Assembly: GCF_018128025.1 (NCBI RefSeq)
Contig: NZ_JAGSCS010000002.1
Location: 62,001-126,000 of the forward strand
Direction: 5' to 3'
From: Proteiniclasticum sediminis
GTDB taxonomy: Bacteria; Bacillota; Clostridia; Clostridiales; Clostridiaceae
Length of the DNA: 64,000 bases
Part shown: one piece after another, positions 16,653 through 25,631 of the stretch
Numbering within the stretch: the stretch's first letter is position 1
Layout: each line of letters opens with the position of its first letter
Notes under the pieces: generated by a model
What the model was told of the DNA's origin: nothing
The model's database searches: none
What the model saw: only the letters and a program-made list of their open reading frames with translations
Made by a program: the position numbers and the translations under genes

Positions 16653-17465
16653 ATGGATCGTATTGTCGCCGTCAATTCGAATACTTATCACGGCTATTCC
16701 CTGGAGAATGCCCTGACGGGCATTGCCGACGCAGGTTTTCACCATGTGGAGCTCACCGCCACCAAGGGATGGACAGAGCACGTTTTCCCCTCCATGAGTC
16801 TTCGGGAGCTTTGGGCCATTAAGGATGATCTCCTGGAGAACGGACTGCAGCCATTTTCACTCAGCGGACACACAAACCTCATGGACAAGGACCGCATCGC
16901 GGACTTCATCGCCAACATCCGCCTGGCCGCCTTCTTTGGCTGCACCTACATCATCTCCTCCATCGGCGAAGCTCATCTGGAAGACAAGGCGGAAGCCTCC
17001 GACGAGGAAGTGGCCAAGCAGATCCGGGATCTCCTTCCCTATCTGGAGGAATACGGCCTGACGCTGGGACTGGAGAACCATGGAAAGCACGCCACGGGCA
17101 AACACCTGAAACACATTGTGGATCTGGTGGACTCCCCCTTGGTGATGATCAACTATGACACGGCCAATGCCGTGTTCTACGGCCATGTGGATGTGGAGGA
17201 AGACCTGGCTGCCTGCATCGAGAAAGTCGGACACATCCACCTGAAGGACAAAGGGGGAGAGTGGAATGAATGGAACTTTCCCGCCATCGGGAAGGGCACC
17301 CTGAATTTCAAGCGGATCTTTCAGCTTCTTAACGAGGCGAAAAACGCCTGCCCCGTGAGCATTGAGATTGAGTTTACCCAAGCCGGGCCCCAGGATCTGG
17401 CGGAGGTCCATGAGGCGGTTCGGGATTCGGCGGAAGCCCTGAAGGCCCTGGGGCTGAAACTGTGA
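16653..17465 (+). CDS. Sugar phosphate isomerase/epimerase-type TIM barrel (unit 1)
   Basis: 270 residues of the AP-endonuclease-2/xylose-isomerase-like barrel family. Metal-site positions are seen in ENHGKHATGKH, INYDTAN, VGHIHLKDK and SIEIEF. Members act as ketose epimerases, inosose dehydratases, or 3-keto-glycoside hydrolases. Preceded by AAAGGAGCAGGTT. The stop overlaps the GTG start of the Gfo/Idh partner (GTGA), indicating coupled translation and probably a shared pathway. Confidence 0.85.
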   Translation: MDRIVAVNSNTYHGYSLENALTGIADAGFHHVELTATKGWTEHVFPSMSLRELWAIKDDLLENGLQPFSLSGHTNLMDKDRIADFIANIRLAAFFGCTYIISSIGEAHLEDKAEASDEEVAKQIRDLLPYLEEYGLTLGLENHGKHATGKHLKHIVDLVDSPLVMINYDTANAVFYGHVDVEEDLAACIEKVGHIHLKDKGGEWNEWNFPAIGKGTLNFKRIFQLLNEAKNACPVSIEIEFTQAGPQDLAEVHEAVRDSAEALKALGLKL

Positions 17466-18448
17466 GCCGGGATGCTGCGATCTTGAAGATCGCCATTGTG
17501 GGAGTTGGAGGCATGGGACAGGTCCATGCAGCCAACTACACCAAGATCGCCGGCTGCCAGGTGGTGGCCACGGTGAACAATTCGGAAGCCGGCATGGCGA
17601 AAGCCAAGGAGATGAACCTGCCCAGCTACAGCACGCTTTCGGAGCTGGTGGCCCAGGTGGAAGTGGATGTGGTGGATATCTGCACCCCCACCTTCAAGCA
17701 TAAGGAACTGGTCCTGGAGGCTCTGGAACTGGAAAAGCACGTCATCGTGGAAAAGCCCATGGCTCTTCATGAGGCAGATGCCCGGGAAATGTTTGCCAAA
17801 GCCCGGGAAAAGGGTAGGCTTCTCTTTGTGGCCCAGGTGCTCCAGTTCACCAAAGAAGTGGAGATTCTCCGAACCCTGGTTCGGGAGAACACCCTGGGAA
17901 AACCTTTGGACGGGTATTTTGAACGACTGGCCGGGCGGCCGGAGTGGAGCCAGGGAGGCTGGCTCTTTGACAAGGAAAAAAGCGGTGTGCTGCCCTTTGA
18001 CCTCCATGTCCACGATCTGGATATTATCGTCAGTCTCTTCGGGGAGCCCATGGAGGTGTCCTATACCTTCAGTAAAGGGGAGAAGAGTGACATGGCGGAG
18101 CAGTATCGCTTTGTCTATCTTTATCCCGACAAGACCATGGCGGCGGAAGCTGCCTGGTACAATGCGGACTTTCCCTTCACCGCCCGCTGGCGGGTCTACT
18201 TTGAAGAAGGACTTCTGGTTCAGGATGGGCAAAACCTTACGCTCTACCAGAAAGGCAAAGAGCCGATGGTCTACGACACTACAGAAGAGATCCTCGTCTC
18301 CACAGGAATCAATCTTCCCCCCACGGGCATGTTCCATCGGGAACTATCCCATTTCCTCCACTGCATCCGGGAGGGTATTCCCTCACCGGTAGTTTTGGAG
18401 GAGCAAATCCTCACCACCATCAAGCTTTTGGAACGGATCACCTTCTAG
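17462..18448 (+). CDS. Gfo/Idh/MocA family oxidoreductase (unit 1)
   Basis: 328 residues, NAD(P)-binding Rossmann fold at the N-terminus (VGVGGMGQVHAANY) and the C-terminal GFO_IDH_MocA domain. The catalytic EKPMALH lysine and a downstream HDLDI (substrate His/Asp) fit sugar or inositol dehydrogenases. It starts with GTG overlapping the previous stop. It probably oxidises a secondary hydroxyl of a sugar to a keto group that the neighbouring barrel enzyme then uses. Confidence 0.85.
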   Translation: MSRDAAILKIAIVGVGGMGQVHAANYTKIAGCQVVATVNNSEAGMAKAKEMNLPSYSTLSELVAQVEVDVVDICTPTFKHKELVLEALELEKHVIVEKPMALHEADAREMFAKAREKGRLLFVAQVLQFTKEVEILRTLVRENTLGKPLDGYFERLAGRPEWSQGGWLFDKEKSGVLPFDLHVHDLDIIVSLFGEPMEVSYTFSKGEKSDMAEQYRFVYLYPDKTMAAEAAWYNADFPFTARWRVYFEEGLLVQDGQNLTLYQKGKEPMVYDTTEEILVSTGINLPPTGMFHRELSHFLHCIREGIPSPVVLEEQILTTIKLLERITF

Positions 18449-18466
18449 AAAGCCGCCCATCATAAG

Positions 18467-18503
18467 CCTGGACAATCATGTAAAGAGGTTGTCCAGGTTT
18501 TTT
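18467..18503 (+). terminator. Terminator after sugar unit 1
   Basis: Perfect 9-bp stem CCTGGACAA/TTGTCCAGG followed by six T. Confidence 0.9.
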
Positions 18504-18537
18504 AGTTGTTTGATCAAAGAAAAATCGTTTTCAGGGG

Positions 18538-18566
18538 TTGACTTCCCCAAAGAGTCGCGGTAGACT
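18538..18566 (+). promoter_or_regulatory. Promoter of the lacI-ABC operon
   Basis: TTGACT (18538-18543), 17-base spacer, TAGACT (18561-18566). Operator 1 begins at the next base. Confidence 0.7.
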
Positions 18567-18590
18567 TGAAATGTAATCAATTACATTTCA
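18567..18590. promoter_or_regulatory. LacI-family operator 1
   Basis: Perfect 11-bp arms TGAAATGTAAT and ATTACATTTCA around CA. It covers the transcription start, so binding would block initiation. Confidence 0.85.
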
Positions 18591-18654
18591 GAAAATTGGA
18601 GTTTCCGGAATCGTTGAAAAGATGTCTACGCTGACGGGAACAATATTTTGAGGT

Positions 18655-18676
18655 AAAATGTAATCCATTACATTTT
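18655..18676. promoter_or_regulatory. LacI-family operator 2
   Basis: Arms AAAATGTAAT/ATTACATTTT around CC, nearly the same as operator 1 and 88 bases further on (about eight helical turns), ending just before the ribosome site of the regulator gene. A looped pair for autorepression is likely. Confidence 0.85.
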
Positions 18677-18690
18677 TAGGAGGTGAGGAC

Positions 18691-19704
18691 ATGGCGACCA
18701 TATCCGATGTGGCCCGGGAGGCGCAAGTCTCCGTGGCGACGGTATCCCGAGTGCTCAACAAGCAGGATTCTGTGAAGAAGGCGACGGCGGACCGCGTATA
18801 CGCGGCCATCGAGAAGCTCAAATTCGAGCCCAATATTCTCGCGCGAAATTTTCGGCGCAGTGAAAGTCGGGTGATCCTCATCATTGCCCCCAACATTACC
18901 AACCCTTATTACTCCCATATCCTCACGGGCATTGGCGACACCGCCAATGAACTGGGGTACAGCGCCCTCATCTTCAACACCGCCAACTCCGAGGAACGGG
19001 AGAAGGAAGGTATGGAGATGCTGAAAAAGAGAAGGGCGGATGGCGCCATACTTTTGGCCCGAAATCAGGGAAGCCAGTGGCTGGAAGAGTATGCGGAAAA
19101 CTACCCCGTGGTCCAGTGCTCCGAGTACGACCCCGATGTTCCTTTTCCCCATGTCTCCATCGACAACTATAAAGCCGTCCGGGAAGTTATGGCTTATCTC
19201 TTTGCCCTGGGGCATGAACGCATCGCCACCATCAGTTCCAAGAACCGTTATATTTCCACGGACCTTCGCATGAAAGCCTACAAGGATGCCTTAGGGGAAG
19301 AGGGGCTTCCCGTGGAGGAGAACCTGGTGGCCTATGCTGGCCTCGATTACTCCTTCCGCAGCGGAAAAGAAGCCGCGGAAAAACTACTCGCCCAGGAGAA
19401 TCGGCCCACGGCCATCTTCTGCATCTCCGATACCATCGCCCTCGGCGCCATTGCCGCCGCCATGGAAAAGGGCATTCGGGTGCCGGAGGATCTGACGGTC
19501 ATCGGCTTTGACGACGTGGAAGACACCATGATGTTCCACCCCTACATCACCACCGTGGGGCAGCCCTGCTACGAGCTGGGGAAGAATGCCATGCGGATGC
19601 TCTACGACCGGATTAACGGACAGCTGGATCCCCAGCATGAAATGGTGCTGAAGCACAAGTTCATCATTCGGGAATCTGCAGGAAGACGCAAACAGGACGA
19701 TTAA
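18691..19704 (+). CDS. LacI family transcriptional regulator
   Basis: 337 residues: LacI HTH (ATISDVAREAQVSVATVSRVLN, residues 2-23), hinge helix to about 60, and a periplasmic-binding-protein-like sugar domain (about 60-330). AGGAGGTGAGGAC precedes the ATG. Both near-identical dyads upstream are the expected LacI type. It is followed without terminator by the ABC importer genes, whose substrate is probably its effector. Confidence 0.92.
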   Translation: MATISDVAREAQVSVATVSRVLNKQDSVKKATADRVYAAIEKLKFEPNILARNFRRSESRVILIIAPNITNPYYSHILTGIGDTANELGYSALIFNTANSEEREKEGMEMLKKRRADGAILLARNQGSQWLEEYAENYPVVQCSEYDPDVPFPHVSIDNYKAVREVMAYLFALGHERIATISSKNRYISTDLRMKAYKDALGEEGLPVEENLVAYAGLDYSFRSGKEAAEKLLAQENRPTAIFCISDTIALGAIAAAMEKGIRVPEDLTVIGFDDVEDTMMFHPYITTVGQPCYELGKNAMRMLYDRINGQLDPQHEMVLKHKFIIRESAGRRKQDD

Positions 19705-19761
19705 CCGCCAAATCTTAAGGCGGATGATCATAGGAAAGATCAAAATTAGGAGGATGTTCAC

Positions 19762-20760
19762 ATGAAGAAACTCGTTGGTATTGTTCTGGCACTTTCATTG
19801 CTGCTCACTCCTTTACTCTCGGCCTGCGGCACCAAGACTCCTGTAGAGACTCCGGCAGAAACCCCGTCGGAAACTCCCGCAGAGACTCCTACAGAAAAAG
19901 AAAAATTCAAGATCGGCATCCTGGCTCCCGCCGTCACCCATGGCTGGGTAGCAGCTGTGGCCTATCATGCGGAGAACCGCGCCAAGGAACTCTCCGATAA
20001 AGTAGAATACCAGATCCAGACCTCCACCAATGCGGAAGAAATGACCGCACAGCTGGATGACCTCCTCACCTGGGGAGCAGAAGCCATCGTGGCCTTCCCC
20101 CAATGGGAAGGAATGGAAGTGCCGATTCAGGCAGCCATCGACAAGGGTGTTACCGTCGTAAACTTTGACATCGCCATCGATGCCAAGGGCGTATACCGTG
20201 TATCTGGCGACAATGAAGACATGGGCGTACAGGGTGCCAACTACATCGTCGAAAAGATTGGCAAGACCGGCACCGTCGTCATGCTCGAAGTGCCCACCTC
20301 CGGCTCCGTCTCTGAGCTTCGCAAGAAGGGCTTTGTGGACACTATGGCCAAGATTGCTCCGGACATGGTCATCAAGACCTATGCCACCAAGTTCACCCGC
20401 GAAGACGGACTGAAGGACTTTGCCGACATTCTCACCAGCAATGCCAAGATCGACGCCGTGTACTCCATGGATGATGAAACCTCCATCGGCGTACTCCAGG
20501 CCATCAAGGAAGCCGGCAGAACCGACATCAAGGTGGTCACCGGTGGCGGCGGAATGCAGGAATACTTCAAGATGATGCCTGAAAACAAGGACATCTGGAT
20601 CCAGTCCGCACTGTACAGCCCCGCCATGGTGAAGGATGCCGTCAATATGGCTCTGGACATTCTGGAAGGCAAGAAAGTAGACGAAGTGGTCATCATCCCC
20701 ACAACCATCGTGGATCGGGACAATGCCAAGGACTATCTGGACGAGAAGAGCCCCTACTAG
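19762..20760 (+). CDS. Sugar ABC transporter substrate-binding lipoprotein (locus 1)
   Basis: 332 residues. Signal peptide with lipobox LLSAC (Cys22), then a Thr/Pro/Glu-rich linker with repeated ETP units (about 27-47), then a type I periplasmic-binding fold of the ribose/AI-2 class (KFKIGILAPAVTHGWVAAVAYHAENRA). It is anchored to the outer face of the membrane and presents a sugar to the importer encoded next. Substrate is not recognisable. AGGAGGATG ribosome site. Confidence 0.9.
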   Translation: MKKLVGIVLALSLLLTPLLSACGTKTPVETPAETPSETPAETPTEKEKFKIGILAPAVTHGWVAAVAYHAENRAKELSDKVEYQIQTSTNAEEMTAQLDDLLTWGAEAIVAFPQWEGMEVPIQAAIDKGVTVVNFDIAIDAKGVYRVSGDNEDMGVQGANYIVEKIGKTGTVVMLEVPTSGSVSELRKKGFVDTMAKIAPDMVIKTYATKFTREDGLKDFADILTSNAKIDAVYSMDDETSIGVLQAIKEAGRTDIKVVTGGGGMQEYFKMMPENKDIWIQSALYSPAMVKDAVNMALDILEGKKVDEVVIIPTTIVDRDNAKDYLDEKSPY

Positions 20761-20787
20761 GATCGTTAGGAATAACCCAAAAATCAA

Positions 20788-20813
20788 AGAGGTTATGGCT
20801 CGCCATAACCTCT
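20788..20813 (+). promoter_or_regulatory. Hairpin between binding-protein and ATPase genes
   Basis: Perfect 11-bp stem AGAGGTTATGG/CCATAACCTCT with a CTCG loop, followed by TTCCTTTC. Hairpins at this place usually raise the level of the binding-protein message relative to the ATPase and permease genes, by mRNA stabilisation or partial termination. Confidence 0.7.
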
Positions 20814-20876
20814 TCCTTTCAAACAAGATCAGACGAACCTCATCAGGACGAAATCTACGGACAAGGAAGTGAAGCC

Positions 20877-22397
20877 ATGAACGTTGAACTTAGGGGCATC
20901 CATAAAGCCTTTGGCAGCAACCAGGTGCTCAAGGACGTATCCCTGTCCCTCCAGGGCGGAGAGGTATGCGCCCTCCTGGGGGAAAATGGCGCGGGAAAAT
21001 CCACCCTCATGAATATCTTGGGGGGAGTTTTGCCCAAGGACCAGGGGAAAATCCTCCTGGACGGCCAAGAGCGGGAATTTGAAAGCCCCTCGGCTTCCCT
21101 GGAGGCCGGCATTGCCTTCATCCATCAGGAGCTGAACCTCATCAATGATCTGCCCATCTACGAGAACATGTTCCTGGGACGGGAACTGAAGAAAAAATCC
21201 GGGCTGTTGGATCTGGAGGAGATGGAGCGTCAGACCGCCGCTGTCTTCACCAAGATGGGGGTCTCCCTGAACCCCCGGACCATGGTCCGGGACCTGGATG
21301 CCTCCTACAAGCAGATTGTGGAAATTTCCCGGGCCATGATGATGAATGCGTCCATAATCATCATGGACGAGCCCACCACCTCCCTGACGGATCCCGAAAT
21401 CCAGCGGGTCTTCGAGATGATGAAGACCATGAAGAGTCACGGGGTGGGCATCATCTTTATCTCCCACAAGCTGGGCGAGGTCATGACCATCTGCGACCGC
21501 TATGCGGTACTCCGGGACGGAGCTAAAGTGGCGGAAGGGGAGGTGAAGGACGTGGATACGGATCTCCTGGCGAAGCTCATGGTGGGCCATGACGTCCGGA
21601 CTGAATCTCTCCAGCGGGAAGGGGAAAAGGGGGAGGAAGTGCTCCGGCTGGAAAATCTCACCCGGGAACCTCATTTCCGAAACATCAGCCTAAGTGTCCA
21701 TCGGGGAGAGATCCTCGGGGTCACAGGCCTTTTGGGCGACGGACGCAGTGAGCTCTTCCTCACGGTCTTTGGAGCAGAAAAACCCGCTGCAGGAAAGATC
21801 ATCCTGGAGGGCAAGGAAATCCAGCTTCCGGGAACGCCCCATGCCCTGAAGAGCGGCATCGGCTATCTTCCCCGAAACCGAAAAGAGAACGGCATCATTA
21901 AAGATATGGATATTTTCGAGAACGCCTCCATCGTCACCTGGCCGAAGTTTGCCCGCAGAGGCTTCATCGACCGGACAGTCCAGGCAGAGAAGTTTGCGAG
22001 CCAGGTGAAAAAGTTGAACATCCGCATGGGGAAGAAGACGGACCCCATCCTCAGCCTCTCCGGGGGCAATCAGCAGAAGGTGGTCCTGGCCAAATGGCTC
22101 ACGGCAAACCCCAAGGTCCTGATTCTGGACAATCCCACCCAGGGGGTGGATGTGGGCGCCAAGGAAGACATCTACGATATCATCCTGAAGCTGGCGGAAG
22201 AAAATATCGCCGTGGTGGTCCTCTCCAGTGAGGCCCAGGAAATCATCCGGGTCTGCAGCCGGGCTCTGGTCATGTACCATGGAGCCATCCAGGGCGAGGT
22301 ATCCGGTCCCACCATGAATGAACACGACATCATGAAGCTGGCCACGGGCGGTCGGCTGAATATTGCGCAAAAAGGAGAGAATGGAATCCATGGATAA
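20877..22397 (+). CDS. Sugar ABC transporter ATP-binding protein, two domains (locus 1)
   Basis: 506 residues with tandem ABC domains as in RbsA/XylG. Domain 1 has Walker A GENGAGKS (about residues 35-42) and Walker B IIIMDEPTTS, but its signature is degenerate (DASYKQIVEISRAM). Domain 2 lacks a normal Walker A (GLLGDGRSE), has LSGGNQQK, and its Walker B reads LILDNPTQGVD, with Asn where the catalytic Glu is usual. The end overlaps the permease gene. Confidence 0.92.
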   Translation: MNVELRGIHKAFGSNQVLKDVSLSLQGGEVCALLGENGAGKSTLMNILGGVLPKDQGKILLDGQEREFESPSASLEAGIAFIHQELNLINDLPIYENMFLGRELKKKSGLLDLEEMERQTAAVFTKMGVSLNPRTMVRDLDASYKQIVEISRAMMMNASIIIMDEPTTSLTDPEIQRVFEMMKTMKSHGVGIIFISHKLGEVMTICDRYAVLRDGAKVAEGEVKDVDTDLLAKLMVGHDVRTESLQREGEKGEEVLRLENLTREPHFRNISLSVHRGEILGVTGLLGDGRSELFLTVFGAEKPAAGKIILEGKEIQLPGTPHALKSGIGYLPRNRKENGIIKDMDIFENASIVTWPKFARRGFIDRTVQAEKFASQVKKLNIRMGKKTDPILSLSGGNQQKVVLAKWLTANPKVLILDNPTQGVDVGAKEDIYDIILKLAEENIAVVVLSSEAQEIIRVCSRALVMYHGAIQGEVSGPTMNEHDIMKLATGGRLNIAQKGENGIHG

Positions 22398-23430
22398 GCA
22401 AACGAAGCAAAAAACAGGCCTTCTCCCGTGGTTCACCCGGAAATGGTCTGCCGATCCTCTGTTCAGTACCGGGGTGGCCCTGATCCTCATGGTCATCCTC
22501 CAGACCCTGACCCTGGGTTTCGATTTTGATTCCTTCGGCAGCTGGTTTCTCACCTGGACCAACAACTGGATCAATATCCTCCGCAATAATGCGGGCATCG
22601 GCATCATTGCCTTAGGCATGACCCTGGTCATCATCTCCGGCGGAATCGACCTGGCCGTGGGCTCCACCCTTGTGGCCACGGGAGCGGTGCTCATGATGCT
22701 CCTGGACACGGGAGCTAAGGGGATCCTCCTGGGCTTTGGCATCACCGGCATTCCCGCCTTTCTGCTGGCCATCCTCCTCAGCATGGTTCTGGGCGTCATT
22801 TTGGGAAGCCTCATTGGTCTATTGGTGACCAAAGGGCGAACCCCGCCCTTCATCGCCAGCCTCGGCGCCATGAAGATCTACCGCTCCGTCACCCAGCACT
22901 TCATGCAGGGGTATAACCCCACGGTGCCCAAGGATTTCCTGCAGATTTCCAGTTTCCGCATTGGAAACTACATGCTCATGCCCATCCTCTACTGGATCGC
23001 CATCGCCGTGATCCTCTACATCGTCTCCAAAAGGACCACCTTCGGCCGTCAGGTCATCGCCGTGGGCTCCAACGAGCGAGCAGCAAAGCTTTCCGGCGTT
23101 CCCGTGGCCAAAGTAAAGCTCAAGGTCTATGCCCTCATGGGTCTTCTGGTCTCCGTGGCCTCCATCATCCAAGTCTCCCGCATCGGCTCCATGGACTTTG
23201 CCAATGCCGGAAGCGGCAATGAGATGGATGCCATCGCCGCCGCGGTGGTGGGAGGAACCAGCATGAGCGGCGGAAAGGGCGTCATCATCGGTACGGTCTT
23301 TGGCATGCTCATCATCGCCGTCATGAATAATCTGCTGAACCTCTTCGGAGTTCCGCCTTTCCTTCGGGAAGCCTTCAAGGGCCTCATCGTGGTGGCCGCA
23401 GTGCTTCTGCAGCGAAAGGAAAAGATCTAG
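22381..23430 (+). CDS. Sugar ABC transporter permease (locus 1)
   Basis: 349 residues, about ten membrane helices, RbsC/BPD_transp_2 family. Cytoplasmic coupling segment GSNERAAKLSGVPVAKVKLKVY and the GGTSMSGGKG motif are typical. It overlaps the ATPase gene by 17 bases. AAAGGAG lies only 3 bases before the ATG at 22381 and 12 before the ATG at 22390, so the exact start is uncertain. Confidence 0.9.
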   Translation: MESMDKQTKQKTGLLPWFTRKWSADPLFSTGVALILMVILQTLTLGFDFDSFGSWFLTWTNNWINILRNNAGIGIIALGMTLVIISGGIDLAVGSTLVATGAVLMMLLDTGAKGILLGFGITGIPAFLLAILLSMVLGVILGSLIGLLVTKGRTPPFIASLGAMKIYRSVTQHFMQGYNPTVPKDFLQISSFRIGNYMLMPILYWIAIAVILYIVSKRTTFGRQVIAVGSNERAAKLSGVPVAKVKLKVYALMGLLVSVASIIQVSRIGSMDFANAGSGNEMDAIAAAVVGGTSMSGGKGVIIGTVFGMLIIAVMNNLLNLFGVPPFLREAFKGLIVVAAVLLQRKEKI

Positions 23431-23486
23431 AGTCATTGGAGAATCTTGGGGAAGAGAAGCTTTCCCAAAGTAACAGGAGGTGTCCT

Positions 23487-24542
23487 ATGAAACCCATACG
23501 CGTAGCCTTCATCGGCTGCGGAAAAATCGCTCAAGTGCGCCATATCCCGGAATTTGCCGCCCATGACGGGGCAGAGATTGCCGGGTACTATAACCGGACC
23601 CCGGAGCGGGCAAAGGATATGGCAAAAAAATACGGCGGAGCAGTCTACAGCTCCGTGGAAGAACTCCTGGCCGATGACGGGGTGGACGCCGTGGTCATCA
23701 GTGTGGCCAACCGGCTCCATGCCGCCTACACCCTCGCCGCCCTTTCCGCAGGAAAACATGTGCTTTGCGAAAAGCCCATGGCCCTGACCCTAAAGGACTG
23801 CAGGGCCATGGTGGAAAAAGCCAAAGAAACGGGCAAGCATCTTCTCATCGGCCATAATCAGCGGCTCACCCCAGCCCACCGAAAGGCCCGGGCGCTGGTG
23901 GAAGAAGGGGCCATCGGAAAAGTCCTTTCTTTTCGCACCACCTTTGGCCATGGGGGCCCGGAAGGGTGGAGCATCCGTCCCGGAAAAGACACCTGGTTCT
24001 TTGATCCGGAAAATGCCGGCATGGGCGTCATGGCGGATCTGGGGATCCATAAAACCGATCTCCTGCAGTATCTCACAGGGGAAACGGTGACGGAAGTCAC
24101 CGCCCAGCTCCATACCCTGGACAAGACGGGACCGGAAGGAGATCTCATTGCAGTGGATGACAATGCCTTCTGCATCTACCGCCTCTCTGGAGGCGCCGTG
24201 GGCACCCTCACTGTGAGCTGGACTTTCTACGGCCCCGAAGACAACAGTACCATCCTCTATGGTACAGAAGGGATGATTCGGATCTACGATGATCCCCAGG
24301 TATCCCTCCGGCTTCAGAAAAAGAGTGGGGAAGTGGTGGATTATCCCTTGGAAACCATCCAGACCAATGAAAACCAGACGGCTTCCGGCGTAGCCGAGGC
24401 CTTTCTCCAGGAAATCTCCTCAGGCGAGCCTTCGGTGCTGAACGCCGAGGAAGCCCTCAGCGCCATGGCGGCGGTCTTCACCGCCCTGGAATCTTCCCGT
24501 CAGGGAAAGACGCTCCCCATTATCACTCTTGGAGGTGTATAG
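23487..24542 (+). CDS. Gfo/Idh/MocA family oxidoreductase (unit 2)
   Basis: 351 residues. Rossmann motif IGCGKIAQVRH at the N-terminus, catalytic CEKPMAL, and DLGIHKTDLL later in the substrate domain. It is a second, clearly different member in this locus (unit 1 has HDLDI). AACAGGAGGTG precedes the ATG at 23487. The stop is one base before the next start. It probably acts in the same sugar pathway, perhaps in the reverse (reductive) step. Confidence 0.88.
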   Translation: MKPIRVAFIGCGKIAQVRHIPEFAAHDGAEIAGYYNRTPERAKDMAKKYGGAVYSSVEELLADDGVDAVVISVANRLHAAYTLAALSAGKHVLCEKPMALTLKDCRAMVEKAKETGKHLLIGHNQRLTPAHRKARALVEEGAIGKVLSFRTTFGHGGPEGWSIRPGKDTWFFDPENAGMGVMADLGIHKTDLLQYLTGETVTEVTAQLHTLDKTGPEGDLIAVDDNAFCIYRLSGGAVGTLTVSWTFYGPEDNSTILYGTEGMIRIYDDPQVSLRLQKKSGEVVDYPLETIQTNENQTASGVAEAFLQEISSGEPSVLNAEEALSAMAAVFTALESSRQGKTLPIITLGGV

Positions 24543-24543
24543 G

Positions 24544-25458
24544 ATGAAGTTAGGATTTGTCAGTGCCATTTTAGCAGATTATTCCTTTGAAGCTATGATC
24601 GATACCGCCGCCCGTCTGGGATTCTCCTGTGTGGAGGTGGCCTGCTGGCCCCAAGGAAAGGCCGAGCGCCGCTACGCCGGCGTCAGCCACATCGATGTGG
24701 AGAACCTCACAGAGGAACGGGCCCAGGAGATTTTGCGCTATGTAGAGGCGCGAAACATCACCATATCCTCCCTGGCCTATTACCCCAATCCCATGGACGG
24801 GAACCTGGAAGCCCGGGAAGCTACCCTTCGGCATCTTCGAAAGGTCATCGACGCCAGTCAACTTCTGGGGGTGAACCTGGTCACCACCTTCATTGGCCGG
24901 GATCAGCATAAGACCGTGGAAGAAAACCTGGATCTTCTGGAGACTCTCTGGCCGCCCATCCTTTCCCATGCGGAAGAGAAAGGAGTGCGCATTGCCATCG
25001 AAAACTGCCCCATGCTCTTTGGTCCCGATCAGTGGCCCGGGGGACAGAACCTCTTTACCACGCCAAAGATCTGGCGGGAAGTCTTTCGCCGGCTCCCCAG
25101 CAAGGCCCTGGGGATCAACTTCGATCCCAGCCACTTTGTCTGGCAGCAGATGGACTACCTTCTGCCCCTCAAAGAGTTCAAGGACAAGATCTTCCATGTC
25201 CACTTCAAGGACATTAAACTTTACCCCGAGAAGCTTCAGGAGGTGGGCGTCATGGCCTATCCTCTGGAGTACATGAGCCCGAAGCTGCCGGGTCTGGGGG
25301 ATGTGGACTGGGGCGCCTATGTGTCCACCCTCAATGAGATTGGGTTCCGGGGCTTCGCCTGCATTGAAGTCGAGGACCGGGATTTTGAGGATACCCCAGA
25401 GCGGGTTCTGGACTCCCTGATCCTCTCCAAGCGCTATTTGGAGCAATTCGTGATTTAA
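24544..25458 (+). CDS. Sugar phosphate isomerase/epimerase-type TIM barrel (unit 2)
   Basis: 304 residues of the AP-endonuclease-2 family. Metal-site residues fit Glu in IAIENCPM, the aspartate and histidine of NFDPSHFVWQ, the histidines of FHVHFKD, and the final glutamate in ACIEVEDRD. It is longer than the unit 1 paralogue. GGAGGTGTATAGG ribosome site. It ends the ABC operon. Confidence 0.88.
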   Translation: MKLGFVSAILADYSFEAMIDTAARLGFSCVEVACWPQGKAERRYAGVSHIDVENLTEERAQEILRYVEARNITISSLAYYPNPMDGNLEAREATLRHLRKVIDASQLLGVNLVTTFIGRDQHKTVEENLDLLETLWPPILSHAEEKGVRIAIENCPMLFGPDQWPGGQNLFTTPKIWREVFRRLPSKALGINFDPSHFVWQQMDYLLPLKEFKDKIFHVHFKDIKLYPEKLQEVGVMAYPLEYMSPKLPGLGDVDWGAYVSTLNEIGFRGFACIEVEDRDFEDTPERVLDSLILSKRYLEQFVI

Positions 25459-25486
25459 TGGACAAATTCCGAGGATAATTCCCTCT

Positions 25487-25527
25487 AAGCACCGGATTTT
25501 CCCCAAGGAAGCCGGTGCTTGTATTTT
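25487..25527 (+). terminator. Terminator of the lacI-ABC operon
   Basis: Perfect 9-bp stem AAGCACCGG/CCGGTGCTT, 16-base loop, then GTATTTTT. Confidence 0.85.
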
Positions 25528-25534
25528 TGGACGA

Positions 25535-25563
25535 TTGACAGGGCACTTGTCGATGATTATGAT
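25535..25563 (+). promoter_or_regulatory. Promoter of the nagB-like/dlgD/uxaC unit
   Basis: TTGACA (25535-25540), 17-base spacer, TATGAT (25558-25563); five of six matches to TATAAT. Confidence 0.75.
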
Positions 25564-25603
25564 GAAAGAGAGTGTTGAAAACGTATTGCCATTGAAGTAT
25601 ACA

Positions 25604-25617
25604 TCAAGTATACTTGA
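25604..25617. promoter_or_regulatory. GntR-type operator (GTATAC core)
   Basis: Perfect 14-bp palindrome TCAAGTATACTTGA, with an imperfect copy TTGAAGTATACATCAA just upstream (25592-25607). It shares the GTATAC core with palindromes at 29196 and 36240, which mark the other hexuronate units. Confidence 0.7.
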
Positions 25618-25631
25618 AGAAAAAGGAGGGG

